Assembly (NCBI RefSeq): GCF_032362555.1
Contig: NC_083515.1
Coordinates: 8,157,001-8,221,000, forward strand
Length of the DNA: 64,000 bases
Direction of reading: 5' to 3'
DNA from: Amyelois transitella
Taxonomy: Eukaryota > Arthropoda > Insecta > Lepidoptera > Pyralidae
Shown: one piece after another, positions 26,401-38,645 of the stretch
Layout: the number at the start of each line of letters is the position of its first letter
Position numbering within the stretch: the first letter of the stretch is position 1
Program-made: the position numbers and the translations under genes
The notes under the pieces: generated by a model
Databases searched by the model: none
What the model was told of the DNA's origin: nothing
What the model saw: the letters and a program-made list of their open reading frames with translations, nothing else

Positions 26401-27264
26401 AACTGAAATAACAACTTCTAAATCGTACACATTTAAAACAAGCAACGGGGTGACATACAGACTTACCTACTCATAATATATAATTTACAAAGCAACATTT
26501 AATTTTCCAGATTTTTCCGAGCGTATCCAAACAACAAGACCTACTTCAAGATGATAACCAACGTTTCGGAGGAGAAGTTCGCCGAAAACATTCAGTTCAA
26601 GGCACACGTGGTCAACCTCATGTCGTCCCTGAATCTGGCGGTGAAGAACCTGGATCAGCCCGAGGTGGTGGCCGCCTTGATGGTGAAGTTAGGAGACTCG
26701 CATGCGAAAAGACATATCAAAGAACAGAACTTCCATGTAAGTATTGCACTAACATTTTTACGCTTCCGTGCTTACCCAAAAGTAAAAAAGGGACTTGAAT
26801 TTCTTTTTAATTTGAGTGCCTATGCCTTCCATCTGCCCAATGATAAAAGCAAAATGAGGTCCGGTGGTGCCCGCAAGCTCACATGATGAATATTAATTCT
26901 CTCTTGCTAATTACAAGACTTGCTGGTCGTCTATTCAGATGATTAGCAAGACCTCACCAGGCCGACCATGATATCTAGATAACTGTTTGGCAGAAAATTT
27001 ATATCTGAACTACCTATACTCTTTGTAAAAACTAAACCTGCTTACAGTAAGAAATTCTCTTCGTCTTTGAAATTCAAATCGGTAACTTGGATAAATTAAA
27101 AATAATAATGGCTCAAATCTTGTCCACAGGAACTCAAAGACGTCATAGTGAAAATGTTCATCGAAGTTCTGAACCTCGACAACACCACACTCTCAGCGTG
27201 GGGGAAGGCTGTGGACTTCTGGTACAAGCACATATTCGTGGCCTTAAACTCCGAGGCCAGATAA
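20462..27264 (+). CDS. Globin (second copy, long introns)
   Basis: Coding exons are 20462-20616, 26511-26736 and 27130-27264, giving 171 residues and a TAA stop. Intron positions and phases equal those of the globin at 3381-4608, so the two are duplicates. Haem-pocket residues are CD1 Phe64 (NNKTYFKMI), E7 His84 (QFKAHVVNLM) and F8 His116 (VKLGDSHAKRH). The N-terminus begins MGGWFSYVWWGGDP; Gly2 with Ser6 fits the N-myristoylation consensus, so membrane attachment is a reasonable inference, unlike the first copy. The acceptor at 20455 precedes the ATG by 6 bases, so the 5' UTR is spliced. Introns are about 5.9 kb and 0.4 kb, against 0.4 and 0.3 kb in the first copy. A poly(A) signal AATAAA is at 27579. 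Physiological ligand and tissue are not visible in the sequence. Confidence 0.94.
22244..22421 (-). repeat. (ATGT)n-tailed dispersed repeat, inverted copy
   Basis: Begins CATACATACATATAATCACG and contains the inverted TCCCTTGTGGGGTA, GACTGATAGGCCACCTTCAG and GACAGGTTGCTAGCCCATCG blocks of the family. Confidence 0.7.
22757..22899 (+). repeat. (ATGT)n-tailed dispersed repeat, 3' part
   Basis: Runs from GGCTTACAAACTTGGGATTC through TATTTGAATCTCAATTCTAT and TCTACCCCGCAAGGGATA to a TATGTATGTATG tail; the 5' third is missing. Confidence 0.7.
23370..23402 (+). repeat. (GA)n microsatellite
   Basis: An almost uninterrupted run of GA dinucleotides, preceded by a short G-rich segment. Confidence 0.9.
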
Positions 27265-29900
27265 CAGCTAAACGGCGTGAAAATCCCGCGGAATTACGAA
27301 GACTCCGTCTCAAAATGTTAATTCCTCAAAAAATCCCAATAGTGATGCGATAAAAATATAATCGATTTGAACAATCGATAATATTTTTATCGATATAAGA
27401 CAGTGCATTTGTATTTTATTTTTTTTACATTTTTAAAGACTTTTTCATATTTTCTTCTTAAAGTTGACACAAATTTGTTTATTACAACACAAGGGGACAA
27501 TTCAGGATTGGTATTGGTATAGATATTTTGAGAGAAGAGGAATCTATGTAATGAAGCCGACCAAATTTATTGTTGCATAATAAATACATATATATTGATG
27601 AACAATCTTTTTACAACTTAGATTGATATGAATTGACGTATCAACATTAGAAGAAACAAATTTTTATTATTTTGAAATATGTATGTGCTAATGACGCAAA
27701 TGTGGGTGAAATATGTCCTGTGTAAATGTGAAGATGTGAAAGAATATTCGCTGTTAGAAAATCGGCTTTTCAAATTTTTTGTAGTTAAATGTTTAATTCA
27801 ATCTAAATTTGTAATATTCTAGTCTGTCTTTTTTTAATATATGAAAGCCACTTATTTTCAAAGATGTTTTAAATCTTTGTCGATATTAAATTTTATATGT
27901 ATTTGTACCTAAGCACACTTAAGTTAATAAAAATATGAGTAGCATGTAATGTTTACATTTGATTTTTGTACTCCGCTGATTTAGATTTTACATATTTATA
28001 AATATGTTTCTAATATTTCACTTTTTGGAAATATTTCTCATAACATTAATGTGTGGACTCTCATAAATATAAATTTCTTATTGCCGCATAATATTTACGG
28101 TAGATCACTGTCATGTAGGTATAGATAAGTAAGTGAAATTTTATTTTAAACTTTTGTTTACTGTTTTTTTATTAAAGCTTGACCAAAGTTATGCCATAAA
28201 TACTAAGATACTTATTAAACAATTCTTACAAATTGAGACACGAAATTATTCCTATATATTTCATAATATATTAATTAGATAATACCTACCCAATTACTTT
28301 AAAATTCGATTGAGTTAAAACATATATAATTAAAATAAATTATATATAAATATTTATTCCTTATATTTATTCCTTTTATTGATTTTTTTTTCATTGACAC
28401 TGCAAGAACTTTTTTCAGAACTTGTTTGTTTAGTCCATTTCTTAAGAAAGTTAAGATTGATACTGAAATGAAGGTAAACAATCCTGATAAGTACTCAGAA
28501 ATTTATTTTTCAGGCATATTTGCCTGAAATATAAATTTCTCAAAAAAAAGTATGACAAAAAACCTACTTCATTCATTATGACATCTATTATTTCATATTG
28601 CTGTTTCTTCTCGTGGCTCTATAGAAATGGACTATACATACAAATGATAAAAAGGTCTTTATAGATAGGTAGTTCTATTATTGTATATTATTGGATGTGC
28701 ATATGCACGCATCTACCTTTTCTGTAATTGAAATAATACATTTAATTTGTTAACTATATGTTTTTGATGAATACGCGATTCTTCCATTTTGTAGCAAAGT
28801 ATGTAAATAGGAAAAGACATTGTAAATAAATTTTATATATTACACAAGTTTATTTATTTATAACAATTTGAAACCAATGTTAGGTATAGGTATGTCTATG
28901 GCTTTTGATGCCTGAAAATTATTAAAATAAATTAATGCCAACATACGAATAAAGTAGGGAGAGAGAAAAGAAATAAAGCGACCTATGTCCACTAAGATAT
29001 GTTTTTAAAACACTGCGTGTAAGTGGATGCAAAAAATATTTAATTATAGGGAAAAGTCTAAATCCGTTCATTCGTTTCGGTTTTGCCTTGTTTGATAATC
29101 TCTCAACGTTTTCCCTTTTATATAAATGCAGGGTGTAAACCGCTAACATAGCCATGTTACTCCTTTGCGATCTTGCTACGAAGTGTTCAAGTTTAAGCTG
29201 GAACTAAGCAAGTCCAAGTTCGCTGTATCGATCGTGTCTAGAACTACCTGACACGTGTAGCGAACGGAAGCGGACGTCACGTGACACTGAGAACCCCCAT
29301 CAACGTCTGTCAGCTCCCACTATTTAGAGGTTTAGGTATTTACTTTAAAAAATACTATAAGTAGGTATGAACTTACCTTTAATATACAGGATTACAGCAG
29401 CCTTTCAGTCAAGATGGTTGGCTCGGTCCACCCCGCAATTATATGTTATGAATGATCCCATAATTTTGTTGCGCCGTTGTTCGTTTATTTTTTCGCATTT
29501 TTCTATCTAAATCTGTGTTTTAATCGTTACTTTTAAAATGTTGGTTGTTGGTTTTTTATTGTTTGAACAATATCTAATAGATAAGTCCAACCTTTTGAAT
29601 TTATAAATTCTTTTGGTTAAATTTATCTGGTATAAAAATTCCTGCTTTTATCAAAAATTATAAAGGAAATAATCAAATACCATAAAATACAAGAAAGTAC
29701 CTAGGCATGCACCAACCACACTTGAAAAATAAATTTCATTATAAGGGTCTATTTGGAGACAAATGAAACAAGCCATTTTTAATGATTTTTTTTATTTTTT
29801 TTTTACAATTAATCAGATAACATACATATCAAACCAGCCGAAGTATGGCTAAACCCATTTATTATCTAAACTTATGAACAATACAAGAAATTGATAGCTC
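27265..29900. other. Globin 2 3' UTR and AT-rich intergenic sequence
   Basis: AATAAA at 27579 probably ends the globin transcript. The rest is AT-rich; a small repeat remnant with TTGGCTCGGTCCACCCCGC lies near 29400-29440. No gene is recognised. Confidence 0.55.
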
Positions 29901-32900
29901 TCAAATTCACCTTACGTTAAATATATAGATATAATATGCAACCCACTCTACATATAATTCTACAACCTACTTATTCATAATCTAATTTTTGCATAAATTC
30001 AAAGTAAATATGCCCAAAAGAAATATTGTTGAACTATGAATATACATATAACTTTTTGGCAATTAATTGAGTATCATTTCTGTGCATAGCAAAATTAATT
30101 TTCTTTAACATGTAACTTAGATCTTATTCATAAAGAGGCCACAAATATAACATGCGTTTCTGTCGTCAGTTCGATTACATAGGGACTTTTTGTTAAATAT
30201 TATTTATTGCCTATACTATAAACATTATTCTTATCGAGATGTAAGAAAAATATCCTTACGCAATAACTGAATTATTCTAGCAGTGCTGTGCAGTGAGTGT
30301 CGAGGGTCTACCAGCCCCGGCGCCCGCTGCGGCCCGCGCCGAGGCCCGCCTCACCGTTGTGCGTACACATTGCGCTAACGATACGATACGATACAATACG
30401 ATACAACACTTCACATAATGATCAAAACAACTATTTGTCATCTACATAAAATTTGCTCCAAATGTTTTATATTAAAATATGTCTACTTATTGTAACTTCT
30501 AATTAGTTACAGCCAACTTTACAAATAATTGATACATTAGACTCTCAAATAGATCTCTACTAACTATTTATTAATTAATGGTAAAAAATAAAGAATAAAA
30601 TACTTCTAAACATTGCATTTCAATCACATAAGGTTTAGTTTAATTATACAATTATAATAACATCTTTTTAAACCCGAACATAAGTATTACAAGAACATTG
30701 ATATCGTTGAGTTCTGGAATGAAAAATAGCACACTTAAATTCACTAACTGTTACACTTACATAATAATTATTGTTCTCCTGTTTTGTTTGTAAAATACAT
30801 TGCTTTTAGTCTCAGAAAAATAACAGGAAAATATATGGACTATTTGATACACTGTTAAAATTCACGATAAATACCTTAAATTAACTTAAGAAAATTTTAT
30901 GTGTACCAAATAACAGTGCAGTGCGCGTGATAAGTACAGAGAAATAGTCTGATATATAGGAGACACTATGTGAGGTTAATGAATGAGGTAATAGATAAAG
31001 AACTTGAACCGCTGCGACGGCGCCGCGGTTGCCAGCGATCCGGCTCGCAGGACCAACACTCGCTGCTGTCAAAACAGCCGGTTGTAATTTCCAAAGAAAA
31101 AATACGCCCACTGGTGATAGATGATATTTGATATCGTTAACTTTTGAAGTCTCGAGAATTCAAATCAATTGCGTTTGGTGCGCGTATTTTTTCTATGGAA
31201 ATTACATCGGTCGTATTCCCTGGCCCACCGTGACGCTTAACCCCGCTACTCTATTATTTGGTACGTGACGGATCACAGGCGACTCCGCAGCTACATAGAA
31301 TCGCCTACGGAACTTACGTAGAGGATGGTTACAGATTGATACACGTATTACTATTAAGGCAGCCGATCATACAAAACTATGACAAAGATTACGCATGCCT
31401 CGTATTTTAAGACCATTACAATTACAATTTAGACATTGAGAAAATACTATTATTTATCTTTCCAAAAAATATCCAACAAATTTGAATAAGAACATAAGGA
31501 ACACTACAGCAGCAATCAAATTGCGAACACATTTGTACTACATAAAAATAATACACAACCCTTTGCGCGAAAAGACTGAAAAGTTCAACTTTTAAAGTCA
31601 CATTGAACCTCGGGTCCCTGAATATAGTACCATAAGACTTCATTCCTCGTTCGTTAGCAAAAGACATACTATTGAGTATTTGTTAGCAGTATCTTCCACA
31701 ACGGCGAGAAACTAGTACGTGCGACCCTCAGCTCGGTAATACTTAGTTTTCTAGAATAAAATTTTCCCATCACAGATGCACAGAAAAACTTTTTAATTTT
31801 TAGCCTATTGATATAATTATGAATAATTTAGTATCTGCCTATTACATAAGTGTTCCAATACAAATATCGAGGAGAATAATTATTAATTGGTGTAATGTGA
31901 GACGAGACAGCTTATTCCTACTCTAACTTATCGATTAGCATTATCCTGATATTGTTACAATGAATACATACGTCAATGAAACATTTATAACTACGTTGTA
32001 CTTTAACTCAAAGGTGGTACCGAAAAATATTACTTTCATTTATTAACAACGCCAATTTTGTATTTCTCTATTTAATTTAGAGATGTCACTCACTACGACA
32101 CTACAGGCATTCAATTTAGTTTCAATTATTATGATAACTTAAGATTTTTATATTTAACTTAATTCATATGGGATTTACGGATATGAATACAACAAAATAA
32201 TTCGAATTAGAAATGTAGTCGATATGCAACGTTCAAGATCAAATATTAAGGAAAACAAGTTTCAGATGACTTCGGTGGTATAGATAACAATTTCGTTTTA
32301 TCAATTATATGTCAGTCTCTGTACGCGTAACGCGTTACAGTTACACACTCTTGCTTCCTCTGCGTTCATTGGGATAGGTAGCTACTCAACGTGGTGGGGT
32401 TCAAAAGCTGGCCCATAGCCGCGTTCAACCCACGTACTGGCGGGTGTCACAGCTACGTGCTCTATCAAATTAGTTTCCATCGATACACTACTAAAGTAAA
32501 AAATACACAAAGCGTTGTGTCTCGTCACAGACAAGTGCCGGCGGCAGTAGGAAATCTCTAATAAAATAATTATTTATCCGACGCACTGGACAATATTAAA
32601 AATATTTTCTTAATCACAGATATCAGTCTGTCAAAATTTAAATTAAGTATATTTCAGAATTGGATTAGTCGTCCTCACTTACTAGATTATTATTCAAGTA
32701 CAATCAAGGTACAAAAGTGACTAATTTAAGACCGCAGAGTATTTTTGACGCCAATAGACAAAGATATCTATCTATATTGAGAGGTTATCGTTTTCGAACG
32801 GAACATTTGGTCATTAGTATAGTACTACGCGATTACGTATATCAATATCAAGCAACGGCGACGTCGAGTCGAGACCAGTTCTCTTACAGTACATGAATAT

Positions 32901-35900
32901 TGATTATAAACAATTTCACACAGGTACAACAGAGATCTAATGAAAGAATAATACGAATATAAACTAGAGTCATTAGGATATGATTGTTAATTATGCTCGT
33001 CAACGTAGCTCATTAAAGCAATGGTTGAATGCGAGGGAGACTAGAGAAGCAGTGTTGTAGTTAGTGAGCAGTGAGTCTACTGCATCAATTAACTGTCGGG
33101 TGGGGGGTTGGCCCTGATACACATACATATATACATAACTATATGCTGATAGACCGGATCAAATGCGGTTACACTGAATCGTTCGTGTAGTAGGTTGCCG
33201 AGTGAAGCCTCTCGGAGTAGCAAGCAACATGGGTGTGCACGATGCATGCCGCCCCCAAGTACACCCGTACTTGGCAGGCGAACATTAATTGCGACTTACT
33301 GATCTACAACTATACATATAGCAGTTTAAAAATATTCTCAGCAATCACATTTAGTTAAATTACCATATAGAGAATTTAGCTTAGTTCAACATTTTTATCA
33401 ATGGCCCTCGGTTTACACGTAAAGTCACTCAGTACAATTTTTTTTATTTTGTATTAATCAGTTGTGTTATCAAGAACACCCTTTGACTTACAGCTATATA
33501 CCAATAATACAAAAATCCATTCACTATAATTAAGGTAAATTTTAGATATTTAAACACTAAAATGTAAAATATTAAACATCCTAAATAAACTCTGATATTC
33601 CAATTTTAGGCATTAGCTCAATTAATTAAAAATATATGCTTGAGTGACTATGATAAAAAGAGAAATAAATGCATTATAATAATACTAACCAACCATTCCC
33701 TTGTAACATTTGACAGGGTCCAAGCTGCTCGGGCGGTCTATCATAACCTCTACACTACGTAAGCCTTCGTTATTTTATATTTGGTATTCACTTAACGCAC
33801 CACATAACAAGACTAGAGGAATGATTGCCTCTTGTGCCGACGTCGCATCTCCGCCACCGTCACGTCCCTCATAAGGAAGACTAGTTTCTTTGTCGATATC
33901 ACCTAACGCGCTATTGTATCCGTACGCACTACGCCAACTACGGAACGTACAAAAATATATATAAATAAAGACAACAAGCAAAACTTTAACCTTATCAAAT
34001 TAAAAAGGCCATCCTGATATTGTATGTACACTATCACTAGTTATAACTTCGTCATTAAGATTTATGCGACGGAAAAATATTAACAATGGGAAATGTGAAT
34101 GTCTTTTAGTATGAATCGATCAATCGAAACGACTGTTCGGCGTAAAATTATAATAAGCCTTAAGTTTTGGTCCCTAAATCCGAGTGTAGTATAGAAATAA
34201 GTAACATGTGCCGGTTGTAAAGTACAGTGCATTTCTGATTATTATAAAATAAATATCAACGTAATATACTATTAAAATATAGTGATCACCCTACTAGATA
34301 TATTGGAATTATGATAAAAATCGTTGTCAGTAGACACGTATCAACTAAACGATCTCATATACTGGAATTGTAGGTCGCGTTCAAGTAGGGTGACAACAAT
34401 CGCGAGATATGCTGTACAAACAAGATTAGAACGTGAAACTGTGACAGCATGCAACGCTGTCATCCGCCAATAAGACGCAATAATGGTCCGTTACAAGATT
34501 ACAAGCTAATTGACGTTTAAAATAACTTTAGAATTTATATAAATCATAGAGCGCGACTCGCGACTGCAGTATTATCGATGTTTCTGAACTTGTAGTACTT
34601 TTACATTTAAAATGCTGTCCGTAAGAGGGGCGTCTGCGATCGCGCGCCGCGTCCTAAAGATAATAAACAAATTAAAATTAACAACAATATTATGAGCAAA
34701 CTACTATTTGAATACTTGAGCTAAGTACCAGAGCAGCTTGGATGGAACAACGACCTCAGCGGCGGTTGTTTTTAAAATAAATGGCTCCCATTTGTACGAT
34801 CAATAGTTTGTTGTGATGTCCGAGATCCACGCAGATTATCTAAGAACATTAATAGTCGTTTAATGGCATAGACATCGACTTTGGCATTGGAGTGTTATGG
34901 AATAATTGAAAACCAACGTGATTTATATAACGTACCTGACAAGAAAAAGCAATCAACTCAATTAAACGTTAAATTCGGGTAAACTTCATGAAAACCAAAA
35001 ATAAATATATAAAATTATTTACACATATGTTGGTATTTATATAAAATGCTGATTGATGACATAACACTTACAATAAAAGTAAAACATAGCTAAGCTCATT
35101 AATGATTACACAAGGCGAGGGCCCAGGCCCGCTGCTCGCAGCCTTATATTGTCTACGGATGTCACGCACGAGCGACGAGCGGTGCCTAGCGCACAATTCA
35201 TTATCATAACTTTTGAAGGAAACGATTACACCTGCCATCGGTTACGGTAACGTACCACAGTTCATTGAGGCACAATCATTGGTTTATTTTAATTGCTTTT
35301 ATATTTTTTTTTCATTTTTTTTTGTTTTTTTTTTTATTATTTTTCTTACATTTACACCTATGATAGTTATTATAATTACTTTTAGGTACGTAAATTTATT
35401 CTAAATAACAGAAACAAGTCACGAAAAATGTTAAAAGTGAAGCGTGAAGCGTATTTAATCTTTTACGAATATAAATTTCACAATATATACATATTACAGA
35501 ATAGACGTAGGATATAAATATACAACAACATAATAATAACACAGACTAAATTGCACGTGGCGCAACTGTGTGCAGGAAATGATGCAGTCATTGAACCAAG
35601 AGGAGATTCAGAAAACGCGGCGGCTTGTGGTCGCCGCCTCTCACAACCTTGCTGTCGGAACGGCTCGCAGTACCTACGCTGGCACAAGTGCCATACGCAA
35701 ACCCTGACGATGGAACAAACGCTGACGCTAGCGGTGGCGCTAGACGCAAGCCCTGACGTCACCATTCGTGCCAGCCGCGAGCGTCGACGCTTGCACTCTG
35801 CAAGCGGTAACGCACACGACTTGCACGCCGCTCCTACAAGACCTAACACCATTATACCACAACGCCTAAACATTATGTCCATACAATAATATATCCATTA

Positions 35901-38645
35901 TTTAAGTACTGTTTACATTAACTGACTAAAAAATTTCAAGGCATGACTTCTTTCGTCTTTATTCTATTGGACAACATATTCTACAGGGCACTGGATCATT
36001 ATACTTTCCGTTTACTCGGCTTGTCTAACTTTAAAAATGGAAAATTTATATAAAAATTAAATTATATTTATTGCTGCATTAAATTCACATTATACCAGTA
36101 AACTACTGAAATCGAGTCATTTCGAAATATCGGTGTAGAGGTGGACAGAACAATATCATTTTAAAAATAACATTTTTTTTTTATTTTATTTTTTTTTTTT
36201 GTTTTTTATTTAGTTTATTAAACAAGTAAAAAGAAACACCCTCACATAAATTGAGCTCGACAACAATAGAATTGACATTGCCTGTTTGTATGCGTGCGCT
36301 ATTGTTGTATAGACGTAACACGAATGATATAGGAACATCAGATCAAAAACCCGTACCGCGAAACTAATTTCAATAATTTGGAAGAAACGCCATTCAAGCA
36401 CAGATGCAATGCTGTTCCTGACATCTATCTTTGATACACACTCTTTGGCAATCTAACATCGATAATTATGGCCCCGTCGAAAGGCGAAATTAAGTTGGTG
36501 TATTTAATATATTGTGCCATTTCGCTATTGTGATACAAAATTTGGTATAGAAAAAGTGAAAGTCCCGCGTTGAACAAAATCGTGGTTAACGTACTTCATG
36601 CTAAGGCAACGGAGAACATGCAATTCACGTAAATAGAATAAACTCGGTCCCTATAGATAATAAGGTAGTAATGACAAATGCTAATTTTGTTTCTAAATGA
36701 ACACATGATACATCGAAACATTTAGTTAACACTAGAACTACTACAGGTCCAAAGCGATAAAAGTTTATAACGCACGAATATATCCAACATCGCGATCCTA
36801 ACTTAATCCATTAGTTTGTGAAGAGTTTCCGAGCGCGAGGCCCGGCAAGGTACGATCACTTACACCTAACTTAACACTAAATCGTTATGTTTAGATCGTA
36901 AGATCACTGGAAGATGCATGAAATACAGATAAAATGTACATTATATAATTATAGTAATTCGCTTTTTGTGATCGATCGCGGTGACCGAAAGCGGAGTCTC
37001 GTCAGGGCGCGGGCAGCTTCCCAGCTATCCCGAATATATTGGTAATGATATAGTTTGGCAGAGTATCTCTGTGGCACACCATTAATAAATTAAAAAGTAA
37101 ATAAAAATGTAAATAAACTTTCGAACATTTAACGTGCGATCGTTGCCGTAAATATCAGCAGTATGCTTATAGAAACCTACGATAGGGCTTACACTCTAAC
37201 TTATATCTACAATGATGTAATACCGACACAGATCCTACGACTACAAGTATATTATTAACAGAATATCTAAAGCATATGTCACTTTGAATAACGTTCAAAT
37301 TGAGCCTATAGAAAATACCACAAATCTTTTATTAAATAGATATTGATATGGCTAAATTTAAGTTAGAACTTTATTCTTACCTATACACAAAAGTGTAATA
37401 TTTAAATTACTGTCATAGTACTTTTATTATAACACTTCTCACAAATGTATGTAATATAAAATGATAAAACAATTTTCAATTTAATATATTAGGTTACCCT
37501 TATATTAATCGTATATTCTAGATAATCGATTCATATATTAAACATAAAGTGGCACTTGAATCACAAATACTGGAAATAATTTGGGGAAATTCGAGGTCGG
37601 CTCTGGGCCGGCGCGGCCGGGCGTCAACAAAATAGATTTCCTTACGTTAGGCAAGAACTACATCACATGGCGCCGCGTCGCCCACGCCGCGCGAACATTT
37701 CCATCTCAGACTATACGGCTTAAAAGGAATTTACCACTACAAGAATGCACTTCGAATCTCATCATTTCAAAATTTTGTTAACTTTATAAAAATTACGAAC
37801 TAATTATAAAACGTTTTGTTAGCGAAATGCACTTACACGTTTATTGCTGAATAAAAATATCACTATTGGAAACCGAAAGCTTAACGCGAGTGAGAATTCA
37901 AAAATAGAATAAATAATTAAAATACGTTCAGTATGGATAAAACGAGAAAAATAAAAAAAACGAACACGAAAAAAGAAAAATCGGAACGCAACAGCTCTGA
38001 GGGCGAAACAGCAACAGCCCTCGAGCGCAACAAAATAAATACACACTAAAATAAGGCCACGGGACGAGTGACTGAGGTAGCCCGCGACGCAATACTCTAC
38101 AAGTACCTACATTATTTGGTAGATATACAGGAGTCGAGCGGGTCCTGTCGCGGCGGCGAAGCGGGTCTCACTCGGCGACCCCGCCGCGTTCTATAGATAG
38201 CATAGCTGTCGATACATTATATGTCTGCTTGTATATGTATATTCTTATGTACACTAAATATTCTACATGAACACTTACAACACAGTAGATAATAGTATTG
38301 TGGACAGTTGGCTACTGCGGCCGCGCCGTGCTGCGGCGAGTACGGCGCGCCCGGCACGATCTGACTAGTAGGCGAATTAAATTATATTAGTCTGCCCCCG
38401 GGGGCGTAAAGCGTAATTACAAATGTACACTTCCAACGAAGCGAACTACACCATCTAGGGCGCACTCGTAACGATTCAACATCTCCGTAGAATACTAAAA
38501 GCGTCGCCGGATTCGTTATTTATCAGTCCATTCAAACCGGCGGCGAAACAGCTCAACTTCAGCAACGCGACGAGTGCGCACTAAAACAACGGCGCCGTCT
38601 GTCGGTAATTTAGAAATCCGAGAGAGCGCCATCTACTGGTTCAAA
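29900..38645 (-). other. Long repeat-poor flank of gawky, possible very long 3' UTR
   Basis: No coding sequence is recognised over 8.7 kb directly downstream of the gawky stop codon. The dispersed repeats abundant elsewhere are absent, which would fit a transcribed, constrained UTR. TTTTATT-rich sequence near 29790 (AATAAA-like on the minus strand) could be a distal poly(A) region. GC-rich islands lie near 30300-30350, 35600-35850 and 37600-37700. ORFs here overlap on both strands and have no domain. The UTR call is inference; a separate noncoding gene is possible. Confidence 0.35.
30379..30406 (+). repeat. Short tandem repeat of ACGAT units
   Basis: Five imperfect units of the pentamer (ACGATACGATACGATACAATACGATAC region), next to a GC-rich segment. 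Confidence 0.8.

Larger units (their letters stand above)
20617..26510 (+). other. Globin 2 intron after codon 51; repeat-rich, no gene seen
   Basis: Holds pieces of the (ATGT)n-tailed repeats in both orientations (about 21400-21490, 21970-22060, 22244-22421 minus, 22757-22899 plus, 23112-23205), a repeat with GGATGAAGCGAAA near 22540-22660, a minus-strand second-family copy near 23425-23545, and a GA microsatellite. ORFs at 23903-24127 and 25091-25366 have no recognisable domain. Confidence 0.6.

Noticed and set aside
35478-35889. Overlapping ORFs of 134 and 112 codons on both strands
   Set aside because: Open on both strands in a GC-rich patch, no recognisable domain, Cys- and Arg-rich low-complexity translation. 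Best explained by base composition.
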